From a virus: a DNA stretch of 64,000 bases. The translations under genes and the position numbers were made by a program. Positions 47,334 through 55,804 of this stretch are shown here, piece by piece. Under the pieces are notes generated by a model. The model ran no database searches, was not told the DNA's origin, and worked only from the letters and a program-made list of their open reading frames with translations. The stretch is taken from the IMG/VR virus record IMGVR_UViG_3300035663_000005, positions 22,728 to 86,727 of that record; one strand, 5' to 3'. How positions within the stretch are numbered: the stretch's first letter is position 1; every line of letters begins with the position of its first letter.

Positions 47334-48275
47334 TCACTTCCTCTTACCAATGATATTGAAGATGTGGTCAATCTGCTCATCGTTGTGGGTTACAGTTTCT
47401 AACATTCCTCGTGTAACCGTAAACTTTGCTCGGATAGGTTCTGTGGAAACACGAAGCACTTCCTTTTCGTTTAATCCGTGGTGTCCTAACGCTGCTTGAA
47501 TTTTATCAATCATATAAGGATTAAACATGCAATCTTTCGCTGGAATGTTGGCTTGAATAATCACAGGAAGAAATCCTGTTATATTTCTTCCGTATACCTC
47601 TTCCTCTCTTGCATCACTCCAACCTGTTGGTATTTCTAAATCCATATCACTCATAGCACCTTCATTCCCTGCGGCAAATTTTTTTGCTACCTTTGGGTCT
47701 ATGGTCCACGATTGCATTGCTAGTTTGCTTTGATAGATTGCGGTGCATTCTAGATTCTTACCTACAAGTCGCCACGGCATACTCTTGAATTTATCCCAAG
47801 AAATTCGTTTGCCGCGATACAGGATTCCGCCTGAGAATCGTGCCCAATCGCCTCGTGTGGAACACGCTTTAATATCACGGAACACTTGCACCACTGAAGA
47901 CTTGCCGCCACCCATCAAAACATCTCCGAACGCATCCTCAAACGCTTGTCGTATTCTGTCCGTCATTCCTGTGAGAGCATTCCAACCGCGAACCTTGTAA
48001 TCCGAGTAGTTTACGAAATTATCGGTTTGTTCTTTAGAACCTTCTCCGTCTGTAGCCTTAAGCATCCGACAAAAATCTTCAAGGTTTAGAGAAATCAAAT
48101 CACAGAAAGTTACGCCGGTAAAATCAGGAATGCCATTCTCATCTCGCTTGCCTTTGCTAACCTTAAGCAATATCTTTTCATCGGTGGGATGAAATCCTTT
48201 AACATCATATTCGCGCTTCAGTTTAATTTTCTGAGCGGCGGTTAGATCTTCGCGTAGATACCAGTAGTCTTTCAT
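47334..48275 (-). CDS. Capsid-targeted ADP-ribosyltransferase, copy 4
   Basis: 313 aa. Tag MKDYWYLREDLTAAQ with probable cut after YLRE. Shared domain with copy 3: DEKILLKVSKGKRDENGIPD, FTGVTFCDLISLNLEDF. ART motifs: ILYRGKRISWD with Arg154, AMQSWTIDPKVAKKF with S-W-T at 189-191, NEKEVLRVST with ExE at 270-272. Overlaps the following gene by 4 bp. Confidence 0.75.
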   Translation of the reverse strand: MKDYWYLREDLTAAQKIKLKREYDVKGFHPTDEKILLKVSKGKRDENGIPDFTGVTFCDLISLNLEDFCRMLKATDGEGSKEQTDNFVNYSDYKVRGWNALTGMTDRIRQAFEDAFGDVLMGGGKSSVVQVFRDIKACSTRGDWARFSGGILYRGKRISWDKFKSMPWRLVGKNLECTAIYQSKLAMQSWTIDPKVAKKFAAGNEGAMSDMDLEIPTGWSDAREEEVYGRNITGFLPVIIQANIPAKDCMFNPYMIDKIQAALGHHGLNEKEVLRVSTEPIRAKFTVTRGMLETVTHNDEQIDHIFNIIGKRK

Positions 48276-49060
48276 GTGATGATATAATTTTCCGCTTCGG
48301 CTCTTGTTTTAAGCATCTTAAATGTTCTTGATTGACGAGCACTGTTGGGCGCATACAACTCTAGTTGAATTTTCATCTCGCCAGGTATCGTGGCAAGAAT
48401 TTCACGAACCGCCAATCTTGCGGCAAGTTTACTTGTGCCTTCTAAAGATATCCAAGAGTCGGAGTGCCGTCTTCCGTAAACTTTAAACCAGCCTTTATCG
48501 TAAACTCGTCGTTGCAGCGGAAAGCAAAGATCTATAACTTCATTTTGAATGAGTTCTTTAATATGATGAGGTTCTAGTTTTTCGCCGTCCTCAAGATCGA
48601 ATTTTGATTCAAAATACTCTGTGTCGAAATGCGATTTGTTTTTAAGGTATTCGTCTAACCCTTGCTCCATTTCACTGTTTGAGATACCGAATCGCTGCGG
48701 TTTATTTACAATCTGTGTGGTATGATATCCGTCGCTATCATGGAAGAAAGTGAACCATTGATTAGAGGCATGCCACCAGCCTGCACGATCTTTATCCCAC
48801 GGAAACGGAGTCCGAGTGGGCTTTGCTATGCCAAGTTTTTTTAATCGTTCAAGTTTTTTTAGAGCCGCTGCATCTCTACGCTGTGCGGCTGCAATCATGG
48901 CTTGACCGCGTGGACTGCGCTCAAACTTTAAACGCAACTCGCGCTCGCGTGGAGTTTCCACATGCCCGCCTCGTGGTTCAAATGCGTTCGGGTTGGTGTA
49001 GATGCCCAACAGTTCATCTAGTTGTCGTAATTCGGTTAACAGTTCAGATAAGGTTTTCAT
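48272..49060 (-). CDS. Capsid-targeted protein of unknown function
   Basis: 262 aa. MKTLSELLTELRQLDELLG fits the tag pattern with a possible cut after LLTE. Then a basic helix (PRERELRLKFERSPRGQAMI), WWHASNQWFTFFHDSDGYHT and GWFKVYGRRHSDSWISLEG. The last 40 residues (RTFKMLKTRAEAENYIIT) look like a small beta-alpha unit. Sits among the ART genes with a 4-bp overlap. Function unknown. Confidence 0.55.
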   Translation of the reverse strand: MKTLSELLTELRQLDELLGIYTNPNAFEPRGGHVETPRERELRLKFERSPRGQAMIAAAQRRDAAALKKLERLKKLGIAKPTRTPFPWDKDRAGWWHASNQWFTFFHDSDGYHTTQIVNKPQRFGISNSEMEQGLDEYLKNKSHFDTEYFESKFDLEDGEKLEPHHIKELIQNEVIDLCFPLQRRVYDKGWFKVYGRRHSDSWISLEGTSKLAARLAVREILATIPGEMKIQLELYAPNSARQSRTFKMLKTRAEAENYIIT

Positions 49061-49064
49061 AAGA

Positions 49065-49568
49065 TTACTCCCACAACATATCGTCGCCGCGATCTAGCAT
49101 TACACGACGAGTCGCTTTATCTAGCACCTGCAAGCCTGTGCCTGCGGCTTTCAGTTCCACTTCTTTACCGCTCATGCTTAGGTAAGTTTCGCGTCCCATC
49201 TTCATGGCTTTCCGGATGAACATGCTTTGCGGGCTACCATCAAGTTTTTTTCCCATGATCTCAATTTTAATCCCTACCGGCTTGATGCTGAGAGTCAAGA
49301 TCATATCTTTCGCGGTATCAATTGCAGCCTTGGTCATTTGTCGGGTAGCCGACCATGCTTTCGCGTTTCGCTTAGGAATAAGATTACCCATCGCATCAGT
49401 TTTGCGAGCCTTGAGTGGCTTCTGCGAGCCTACGAATCTTTGAGGATCATCTAGATTAACTCCGTAACCGATTGTACCTAAACCTGGTCCCTTGGGGAAC
49501 TTTGGTTTCTCGGTCAGCAAACTTAAAACCATTTCCGCGTTTTCTAAAATCTCTCGGTAGTTACGCAT
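49065..49568 (-). CDS. Capsid-targeted protein of unknown function
   Basis: 167 aa. MRNYREILENAEMVLSLLTE: a possible cut after LLTE at residue 20. The mature part is basic (KPKFPKGPGLGTIGYGVNLD, KPLKARKTDAMGNLIPKRNA, RQMTKAAIDTAKDMILTLSI). A basic packaged protein would fit with DNA binding in the head. AGGAGG lies upstream, preceded by a CTAAATA box. Confidence 0.55.
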   Translation of the reverse strand: MRNYREILENAEMVLSLLTEKPKFPKGPGLGTIGYGVNLDDPQRFVGSQKPLKARKTDAMGNLIPKRNAKAWSATRQMTKAAIDTAKDMILTLSIKPVGIKIEIMGKKLDGSPQSMFIRKAMKMGRETYLSMSGKEVELKAAGTGLQVLDKATRRVMLDRGDDMLWE

Positions 49569-49590
49569 ACGCCCGATCCTCCTGATTTAA

Positions 49591-50316
49591 TTATTTAGGG
49601 TTTTTTGTGGCGTGAAACGGAACACCTTCGCCAAACCACGCTAATTTAACATTAGTCATTTCAGGTCGGGGAGACGGCATATCGTAGAGTCTTGCTTGCA
49701 GGTCTCCGCTTATTCTGCGAGCGATACCGTTATAAATCACAGTCCTAACAGGTCGAGCGTTTGTTTTGGTTCCCCAGAAGATTCCTTGCGGTTTTTTTCT
49801 AGCCGTAAACGATTTCACAATTTCAATAATTGTACCAAAGATGCGTGTGGTGTGTGCAGTATTGTCCGCACCAATATCATCGTCTGTGCCTTTATCAAAG
49901 CCTGAGCCGTCGGTATCAATATAGGTGGCAAAGCCGAGTTCCCATAAAGACTCAAACATCGGCAGAGTTATTTTAGGTTTAATTTCCGCTGAGAAATTTG
50001 CTCTGGCTAAACTACGATTGATTCTTCGCATGCCTTCATAGGCCATTGTGCCGTGATGTTGCGTGAATGTAACCACTATTCGCTGTCTGATGCCAGGATT
50101 AGATTTTCTGTAATCTTGCAGCATGCGATCTGTGGTAGCAATTGATCTTGGCACGCCAGGAGTAAACGATGGGCCAGGATCGGGTATCCAACGATCTGTT
50201 CCTGCGAGTCTTACCGCGTCAAATCTATAGTCTTCCTCATTCCCACCTGAAACGAAAAGCCGCCACGGATAAGATCGTTCAAAGATTTCTGTAATATACG
50301 AATCAAAGTATTTCAC
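49591..50316 (-). CDS. Capsid-targeted protein of unknown function
   Basis: 241 aa. MKYFDSYITEIFERSYPW with possible cut after YITE. Later YPWRLFVSGGNEEDYRFDAV, VTFTQHHGTMAYEGMRRINR, FATYIDTDGSGFDKGTDDDI (Asp-rich, Ca-binding-like) and AWFGEGVPFHATKNPK. First gene of the tagged run downstream of the terminator at 50.33 kb. No family recognised; it might be a fifth enzyme of the arsenal. Confidence 0.55.
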   Translation of the reverse strand: MKYFDSYITEIFERSYPWRLFVSGGNEEDYRFDAVRLAGTDRWIPDPGPSFTPGVPRSIATTDRMLQDYRKSNPGIRQRIVVTFTQHHGTMAYEGMRRINRSLARANFSAEIKPKITLPMFESLWELGFATYIDTDGSGFDKGTDDDIGADNTAHTTRIFGTIIEIVKSFTARKKPQGIFWGTKTNARPVRTVIYNGIARRISGDLQARLYDMPSPRPEMTNVKLAWFGEGVPFHATKNPK

Positions 50317-50328
50317 TGAGAGTATTTA

Positions 50329-50355
50329 GAAAAAACAAACCTCCTCGCGGAGGGG
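50329..50355 (-). terminator. Rho-independent terminator
   Basis: Reverse strand CCTCC GCGA GGAGG followed by TTTGTTTTTTC. It separates the 50374-50862 gene from the tagged-effector run downstream. Confidence 0.75.
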
Positions 50356-50373
50356 TGTTTTCAAAAGTTAAAT

Positions 50374-50862
50374 TCAGGCGAATGTAGATGTTGGTGGTAC
50401 AGTTGGGTATTGGATGCGACGAATACAGTCTCCGCGCTGACTCAGAATTATAATACATTGTTTGTCATAGTATACACTTAACTTACCCAATTCGTCAATG
50501 TGCTTATCTTTTGCTGTTTGTGTACATTCTTTATACTCCTGTTCACATTTCGCATTACGCGCAGCATCTCCCGCTGGGTCATAAAGAGGTATTGGGTTTG
50601 GGTTTATGCATGCATCGCGCTTTGAATCACACTGACTCAACCTGAAATTCAAAACCTCATCTATCGGTGCTCTTTTTTCAGCAATTTCCTTGTCTAATGC
50701 TTTTAATGCTGCTTTGTATATATCATAACACATCTGAATGTTATAGTTGGTTTCTCCACTGCCGCGTCTGTATCCTCCTGGGCGGTTGATTCCGAGGATA
50801 CCACCAGCAACAAGATAGTTGTATTTTTGATTTTCATTACTATCTTGGTTTGATAATGCCAT
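50374..50862 (-). CDS. Cys-containing probable virion protein
   Basis: 162 aa. YLVAGGILGINRPGGYRRGS, IQMCYDIYKAALKALDKEIA, then a run of Cys spaced every few residues (SQCDSKRDACINPNPIPLYD, KCEQEYKECTQTAKD, YDKQCIIILSQRGDC). Cys-rich with spacing like the proteins at 59-63 kb. A CATAAATA late box lies 40 bp upstream. Probably structural; the cysteines would form disulfides only outside the cytoplasm or after release. Confidence 0.55.
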   Translation of the reverse strand: MALSNQDSNENQKYNYLVAGGILGINRPGGYRRGSGETNYNIQMCYDIYKAALKALDKEIAEKRAPIDEVLNFRLSQCDSKRDACINPNPIPLYDPAGDAARNAKCEQEYKECTQTAKDKHIDELGKLSVYYDKQCIIILSQRGDCIRRIQYPTVPPTSTFA

Positions 50863-50900
50863 TGATTTCCCCTAAGAGTTGAATACAAATTCGTTACCGA

Positions 50901-50908
50901 TATTTATG
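50901..50908 (-). promoter_or_regulatory. Late-type CATAAATA box
   Basis: Reverse strand TTTTTCATAAATATCGG, 40 bp before the 50374-50862 gene. The same TTTTTCATAAATAT sequence precedes the 62809-63504 gene, so the match extends beyond the core. Confidence 0.6.
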
Positions 50909-51112
50909 AAAAACTTAAATTCAACCTGTTTTCAGGGGGGTTTGGGCCCCGCGTGTTGTAGGCGATTTTTGGGAAACTGAAATGTTTTAAGTTTTGGGGG
51001 GTGGGGGCCGACTTTTCTACGCGGACGCGATAATTTTTTTTCCACTCTGCCCTTGCTTGGATGGGAACCCATGCGTTCCAAAACTAAAGTAGGGGGCCGT
51101 TTTTTCTGGCGG

Positions 51113-51146
51113 AAAACAAAAAAACCTCGCCATTGCTGACGAGGTT
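51113..51146 (-). terminator. Rho-independent terminator
   Basis: Reverse strand AACCTCG, loop TCAGCAATGG, CGAGGTT, then a T run. It lies 23 bp after the 51169-51654 gene. Confidence 0.8.
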
Positions 51147-51168
51147 TCGTGGAAATCTATTCAGTTGT

Positions 51169-51654
51169 TCAGAACGGTGGCTTTAGATCGTTCACATCAT
51201 CAGGATCTTCAGGTAAATCCTTGTCGTCAATGTCATCCACCATACCCTGCTCGTACAGTTCCTTGTCCTTAGGCGACAATCCGTTGATCTGCTTGTTGAT
51301 ATCGAAAATCAATCGCTCAAGATCAGCAAGGAAATCATTCGACTTGCTCATATCCGTCTGAAACGGAAAGAAAAATACTTCATTAATGAATTGCTTCGGC
51401 TTGGATTCAACAATCTTGCCCTTGAAAATCTTGCCAGTACTCTCAGAGTAAATGGTTTCAATCTCTTCAGGAGTCTTCGCCTTCACAATACGAGCCGTGG
51501 CCTCCATCATGCACTTATCAGTGTTAGACATCGGCACATTGGCTCGCTGTAGAGCAACACTCAGATGATCATGGCTGAGACAAACCTGATACAGTTTGCT
51601 AGACAAGATTTTATTTTGCATTTCAAGACGACGCAAACGCTTTTCTAAATTCAT
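51169..51654 (-). CDS. Unknown protein with N-terminal coiled coil
   Basis: 161 aa from ATG 51654 (AAAGGA eight bases upstream); the longer frame overlaps the next gene. MNLEKRLRRLEMQNKILSSK is a coiled coil, then ATARIVKAKTPEEIETIYSE, helical FLADLERLIFDINKQINGLS and an acidic C-terminus DDIDDKDLPEDPDDVNDL. Function unknown. End of the CobS/CobT-like operon. Confidence 0.6.
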   Translation of the reverse strand: MNLEKRLRRLEMQNKILSSKLYQVCLSHDHLSVALQRANVPMSNTDKCMMEATARIVKAKTPEEIETIYSESTGKIFKGKIVESKPKQFINEVFFFPFQTDMSKSNDFLADLERLIFDINKQINGLSPKDKELYEQGMVDDIDDKDLPEDPDDVNDLKPPF

Positions 51655-51667
51655 TTTTGGGTTCCTT

Positions 51668-52075
51668 TCAAACAGTTCCACGGGCGATACCAGCACCGGT
51701 GCTGATTTTCCATTCGCCCGAATCAATCCATCGCAAGCCTTCTGCCATAGCCGCATCCTCGGCTTCGGTTGTCCATTCCTCGTCGCGGCAGAACCATCTA
51801 ACGAGAAAGTATTTATGATCTTCCTCGTGATGACGGTCAATTGTGGTGAAGAATCGAGCCGCCTTTAACTGCTCCGATTCCGCTACCACACGCACCGTAG
51901 AGCCCTCACCATATGGCGAGTAAATCAAGATCCCGTCTGTCCACGACTGCACGGCTAGGGTTTCGTCGGGTGAGTCCACGCCAAACACCCACAGGTTCGG
52001 TTGCGGATTCCACACCTGAACCCAACGAACCGGCACAGGATTCGGCTTATCGTTTTGAATTCTCAACTTAATCAA
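51668..52075 (-). CDS. Unknown protein of the CobT-like operon
   Basis: 135 aa, overlapping the CobT-like gene by 4 bp. PVPVRWVQVWNPQPNLWVFG, AVQSWTDGILIYSPYGEGST, HKYFLVRWFCRDEEWTTEAE. Trp-rich, beta-leaning, acidic middle. No family recognised; likely accessory to the ATPase-VWA pair because of coupling. Confidence 0.6.
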   Translation of the reverse strand: MIKLRIQNDKPNPVPVRWVQVWNPQPNLWVFGVDSPDETLAVQSWTDGILIYSPYGEGSTVRVVAESEQLKAARFFTTIDRHHEEDHKYFLVRWFCRDEEWTTEAEDAAMAEGLRWIDSGEWKISTGAGIARGTV

Positions 52076-54438
52076 GCCGTCACCTTCGCCTTCTTGCCGT
52101 CCGCCTTGGCAATCAGATCCACGAGGCGGGTGCAGAGCAGACGATTGTTGCCCGCCTTCTCAAGACTAGCCTCGAAAGCCTTCTTCAGGTTCGCCTTGCT
52201 GGCATCACCTGCAATCAGCGAACCGAACGGGTCGCTCTCGTCCACACGAGGATTCGGCACAGCGAACCAAGCGGTGTAACCGTGAACGCCCTCAGCGCAC
52301 AGGAAGCCGTCACGACGGCTCTGCTCCAAGCACTTATCCTGCTGTTCCGCCTTCAGACCCGAGTAACGCAGCAGCGACTTGAAATCGCGCTTCGGCGTGA
52401 TGGAGATACCCACCGAGCGAAGACCCGGAACACGCACCGAGAGCAGACTCAGCAGAGCCTTCAGACCGCTGCTGCTATGACAACGAGCGCAACGAGCGGT
52501 AGCACCCGTCACAGGATCTCGCAACTCGTAGCCGCTCGCATAGTCGGAACCCTTGGCGTGAGTAACAGGCGCATCATAATGATCGTCGCCCCACGAAGTC
52601 TTCTGACCGGTCGGGCGACCTGAGGCGTGAACATAATCGCTAGCCTCGCCGTCCGTCAGGGTGACGAAGTGAACAATCTGAAGTCCGTTCTGACGCTTGA
52701 ACTGCTCAACCAGATCAAGAGCCGCAGCCGTAGCCGCCACGGTGGGAGTGCTGTTCAAAGCAAACAACCGCGTCGTCTGACGATACTGCTCGTCGCTGCC
52801 CCACTGACCATTGCTGTTGCTCATGGCGGTGTAATCGTGACGCGCACCCCACACGGCAAGCAGACCGCCCGCCGTGGTGCGCCAATCGCGGTCGCTGAGA
52901 CCCTTGGTGGAGATCAGGTGAACAAGACGCATGCCGCCATCAAGGGTGGCACGGTTGGTATCGCTGTCACGATGCACCCACGGCGAAGAGACCTGACCGT
53001 TCACACAGCCCTGCCACTTGTGACCGATGCCGTCCGAGAAACCGTAAACATCGCACGGAATGTTGCTACGACGACACCAAGCCGCAAGCATCAGCATCTG
53101 ACGAATGGTTTCCGACATGATGGCACTCATGCTGCCCGAGAAGTCCACGAACACCACAATACCGTGACTCTGACCGTTACGCACCGTGGCGTTCTGAAGG
53201 AAGATGTCATCGGAAATCTTGTAACTCCACAGACGATTCACATCAATCGTGCCGGTATCCGACACCGAGGTGCGGCTAGCAGCATCCGCCGCCATACGAC
53301 GCAGAAACTCCTGCTGCATGATGCTGACATCACGACGGCTCTTGCTCTCCCACTCAGCGAGCAGGCTAGCACCATTGCAATTGGTGAAATACTTGGTGAG
53401 CGCAGGCAGCACATGCTCGCGGAAATCAATCACGCCACGCTGCGAATCGAAACGCGGCAGAGTGAGCGGCGTGTAGTGGGTCGCCTTGGTGTCGCGGAAC
53501 TCGTTGCTCACCGACTGCATGAAGTTGTCGGTCTGAGCCGCAGTCGGATCACGCTCAGTCTTCTGAGCCTCACCTTCGCTCTTCGCAGACTCGTTACCTG
53601 AAGCCGCCGCGTTACCGCTCTGCGGCTTGTCGGACTTGCTCTGCTCGTCGCCCTTGGCATCCGAATTGTCCTGCTTGCTCTCGCCCTGCTCGCCGGTATC
53701 CACATCACGCTGTCCCTGCGGCTCGCGGGTGCTGCTGCCAGGCTGCTGCTGTTCCTGCGGCTCGCCCTGCTGACCCTCGCCGTCGCCCTGACCGGCACTC
53801 TGCTGAGGCTCCTGCTGCTCCTGCGGCTCCGAGTTCTCCTGCTCTCGCTGCATCTCCCAAATGCGACGGCTCAGGTCGATCACATCATCCCAAGTCTTGG
53901 TTCGCTCCACTTCCTGCACGAGCGGAAGTTCCTCAGCGGTGAACGGAACCTTGCACCACGCACCAAACTTGTAGTGCATGTTGACACGATCAATCAGACG
54001 CATCTTGTCCACGAACTTGAACTGTTCCACGAACAGCGGGTGATCCATCAGTTCCTTGTAGGCGTTGAAGAACGAACGACGCAGACCCGGCAGGCGAGCC
54101 TTCATCAGACGCTCAATTCGCGCATCCTCCACAATGTTGAGAAAGGTCTTCGCAGCGGTCGAGCCGTTGCGAGGATCCACCTTGCGAATCGCATCCACAA
54201 GGGGCTGAGTGCCCGCAGGAGTGAACAGAGCGTGACCCGTTTCGTGACCGGCGAGCATATCGTAAAGATCGTTGCTCATGCCCTTCCAACACGGAAACAC
54301 CAGAGTGCGGCTCGTGCTGTCGAAATACGCGGTCTGTGCGCTCGGCACATGCTCCACGGTGAGGTTTTCAGTAGCCATCATGCGAGCGAGGACGGCCTTG
54401 GAGTCGAGAACGGTGCGAGAGAGAGTAGATGTGGTCAT
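52072..54438 (-). CDS. CobT-like VWA protein with N-terminal HExxH peptidase-like domain
   Basis: 788 aa, GC-rich. MLAGHETGHALFTP has HExxH at 65-69 with NIVEDARIERL (101-111) as the usual third-ligand region, a zinc-peptidase-like layout seen in CobT/DUF2201 proteins. Residues about 200-310 are a Gln/Glu/Ser linker. The VWA domain has the MIDAS sequence FVDFSGSMS (Asp432, Ser434, Ser436). Between VWA strands an Asn/Trp-rich insertion and CARCHSS. Pairs with the AAA+ protein at 56987. It may remodel or cleave a target with ATPase help; cobalt chelation is unlikely in a phage. Confidence 0.75.
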   Translation of the reverse strand: MTTSTLSRTVLDSKAVLARMMATENLTVEHVPSAQTAYFDSTSRTLVFPCWKGMSNDLYDMLAGHETGHALFTPAGTQPLVDAIRKVDPRNGSTAAKTFLNIVEDARIERLMKARLPGLRRSFFNAYKELMDHPLFVEQFKFVDKMRLIDRVNMHYKFGAWCKVPFTAEELPLVQEVERTKTWDDVIDLSRRIWEMQREQENSEPQEQQEPQQSAGQGDGEGQQGEPQEQQQPGSSTREPQGQRDVDTGEQGESKQDNSDAKGDEQSKSDKPQSGNAAASGNESAKSEGEAQKTERDPTAAQTDNFMQSVSNEFRDTKATHYTPLTLPRFDSQRGVIDFREHVLPALTKYFTNCNGASLLAEWESKSRRDVSIMQQEFLRRMAADAASRTSVSDTGTIDVNRLWSYKISDDIFLQNATVRNGQSHGIVVFVDFSGSMSAIMSETIRQMLMLAAWCRRSNIPCDVYGFSDGIGHKWQGCVNGQVSSPWVHRDSDTNRATLDGGMRLVHLISTKGLSDRDWRTTAGGLLAVWGARHDYTAMSNSNGQWGSDEQYRQTTRLFALNSTPTVAATAAALDLVEQFKRQNGLQIVHFVTLTDGEASDYVHASGRPTGQKTSWGDDHYDAPVTHAKGSDYASGYELRDPVTGATARCARCHSSSGLKALLSLLSVRVPGLRSVGISITPKRDFKSLLRYSGLKAEQQDKCLEQSRRDGFLCAEGVHGYTAWFAVPNPRVDESDPFGSLIAGDASKANLKKAFEASLEKAGNNRLLCTRLVDLIAKADGKKAKVTA

Positions 54439-54445
54439 ATGCTTA

Positions 54446-54474
54446 ATTATAGCCTAAAACAGGGGTTATGGCAA
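54446..54474 (-). promoter_or_regulatory. Sigma70-type promoter of the CobT-like gene
   Basis: Reverse strand TTGCCA, 17-bp spacer, TATAAT, ending 7 bp before ATG. The -10 to ATG arrangement (TATAATTAAGcATATG-like) is almost the same as at 58.27 kb. Confidence 0.75.
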
Positions 54475-54860
54475 GTCTATAGGGCGAAAAACGGGGGCCA
54501 AAATGCCCATTTTTTCAAATTTTTACCTAAAGTCCGATAATTATGGCCCCGTTTTTAGCCTTTAAAAAGGGCCTTTAACGAATCACCAGGTGCTTTAATC
54601 CAAGGTTTTCTTTTCAAGATTTAACCTTGAATCTTGAATTTGCGAGCGTGAACGACAACAACATCAGCCAGCAGCAACCAGCGAACACAGAGAATTCAAG
54701 TTAACTTTCAACCTGTAAAAAGAACAACCCCTTGGATATGAAAGAGATCCAAGGGGAGTTCCAAAGGGGGAATCAGGATGTGAACTGCGAGGTGTGGTGG
54801 GCCGCCACAGGATTAATTTCAAAAATTAGCCCACCACACCCCCACAGGTTAATCACCCAC
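54475..54860. other. Gene-free stretch with terminator, stem-loop and GTCCGATAAT motif
   Basis: Holds GTCCGATAAT at 54532, A/T- and G/C-rich runs, an AAGATTTAACCTTGAATCTTGAATTT-type repeat near 54615-54640, a terminator (54716-54756) and a GTGGTGGGC/GCCCACCAC stem around 54793-54831. No ORF seen on either strand. Confidence 0.6.
54716..54756 (-). terminator. Rho-independent terminator
   Basis: Reverse strand CCCCTTGGAT, loop CTCTTTCAT, ATCCAAGGGG, then TTGTTCTTTTT. It ends the short unit of the 54861-55166 gene. Confidence 0.85.
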
Positions 54861-55166
54861 TCAGGCCGAGTAGGTGTAGTAGTTCGGGTAACCAGCGCGG
54901 CGCAGCGTGTTGCGACGGAACGAGGCGCGGTGAGCCGACTTCTCCTTCAGCGAGACCTTCTGGTCCCAATCGAAGGTGCGAATCTCGCCACACTCAAAGC
55001 GAACGCGCACAGTGCCCTTGCTCTCGTTGCGAGTGATGCTCTCAACGAACAGGCTCGGCTCGCCACGCAGAAGGAACTCATCGCCCTCCAGCATGTTCTG
55101 AGCAGCCACACGGATGCGGTTAGAGATGCGAATGTTACGACCGTTAGTAGTCATGGTTGCAGGCAT
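54861..55166 (-). CDS. Small basic protein of the CobS/CobT-like block
   Basis: 101 aa with AGGAG eight bases before ATG. MPATMTTNGRNIRISNRIRV, MLEGDEFLLRGEPSLFVESI, VRFECGEIRTFDWDQKVSLK, then a Arg-rich end (HRASFRRNTLRRAGYPNYY). Possibly an SH3- or Sm-like fold with a basic tail. Function unknown. Confidence 0.6.
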   Translation of the reverse strand: MPATMTTNGRNIRISNRIRVAAQNMLEGDEFLLRGEPSLFVESITRNESKGTVRVRFECGEIRTFDWDQKVSLKEKSAHRASFRRNTLRRAGYPNYYTYSA

Positions 55167-55481
55167 AGTGAAATCTCCTAAGTAGGAATGCGCGAGTTGT
55201 TACATTAACTCGCTAGGTTTTGAAAATCCTGCACACACCGTTAAGTGGATGCAAGAGAGTGCAGCAGGAACTTACAATATAGTTCAGGTGTTTCGCATCA
55301 TGCCGCTGAGTGCTACTTTGCCTGCTAATTTAATCGTCGGTGAGCGAACTTTTAAATTAGGCAATTATAATATTAAACATGGTTCTTGACCCAAGGCTCA
55401 CGAAATCCGTCTGCATGGTTTCCCACACAGACGGGGGTGCGACTCAGTATGACCACAGGAGTCGCCACTGTCCCTCTACTC
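55167..55481. other. Gene-free stretch of about 315 bp
   Basis: Reverse strand TTAATATTATAATTGCC holds a TATAAT-like -10 with only a weak -35 (TTGGGT at 19 bp), possible promoter for the 54861 gene. No ORF with a credible start; short inverted repeats only. Confidence 0.45.
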
Positions 55482-55793
55482 TCAGGCAGTCGCAGGAGCC
55501 TCGGCGGGGGTTACAGGGGACTGCGCCCCATTCGCTGCCACGAAAGCATCGAATTCCGCCCACGGGAGGGAGTAAACGGCTCGCTGCACAGTGAAGTTTG
55601 CGGAATTCGTCAGCCAAGCAGGATGACGAAGCGCGTAACCAAAAGGACCAGTCTTGCCAGTCCACTTGGTTTGAATATCAAGCAAGGCCTTGCGAGTCAC
55701 GGTCGCAGGACGACCAAACTCGGTTTCAAACGCGGCAAGCCAGTTGCACTGACGCTTGTTCAGACGAATCGTGATGTTGTTGGTGTTGCTCAT
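55482..55793 (-). CDS. Small protein sharing the N-terminal module of the CobS-like ATPase
   Basis: 103 aa from ATG 55793, right behind a promoter. MSNTNNITIRLNKRQCNWLA, then VTRKALLDIQTKWTGKTGPF, YALRHPAWLTNSANF and AVYSLPWAEFDAF. The block VTRxxLL ... xPAWLTNxxxxxxRxxYxxP matches residues 31-68 of the CobS-like protein at 56987. It may be a DNA- or partner-binding helical module. Function unknown. Confidence 0.65.
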   Translation of the reverse strand: MSNTNNITIRLNKRQCNWLAAFETEFGRPATVTRKALLDIQTKWTGKTGPFGYALRHPAWLTNSANFTVQRAVYSLPWAEFDAFVAANGAQSPVTPAEAPATA

Positions 55794-55804
55794 GTTGCTC
55801 CTAT

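Larger units (their letters stand above)
50863..51168. other. Gene-free stretch of about 300 bp with G/C-runs
   Basis: Contains the CATAAATA late box (50901-50908), long G runs, C/G-rich hairpins and the terminator at 51123-51146. No ORF with a credible start was found on either strand. Confidence 0.6.
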
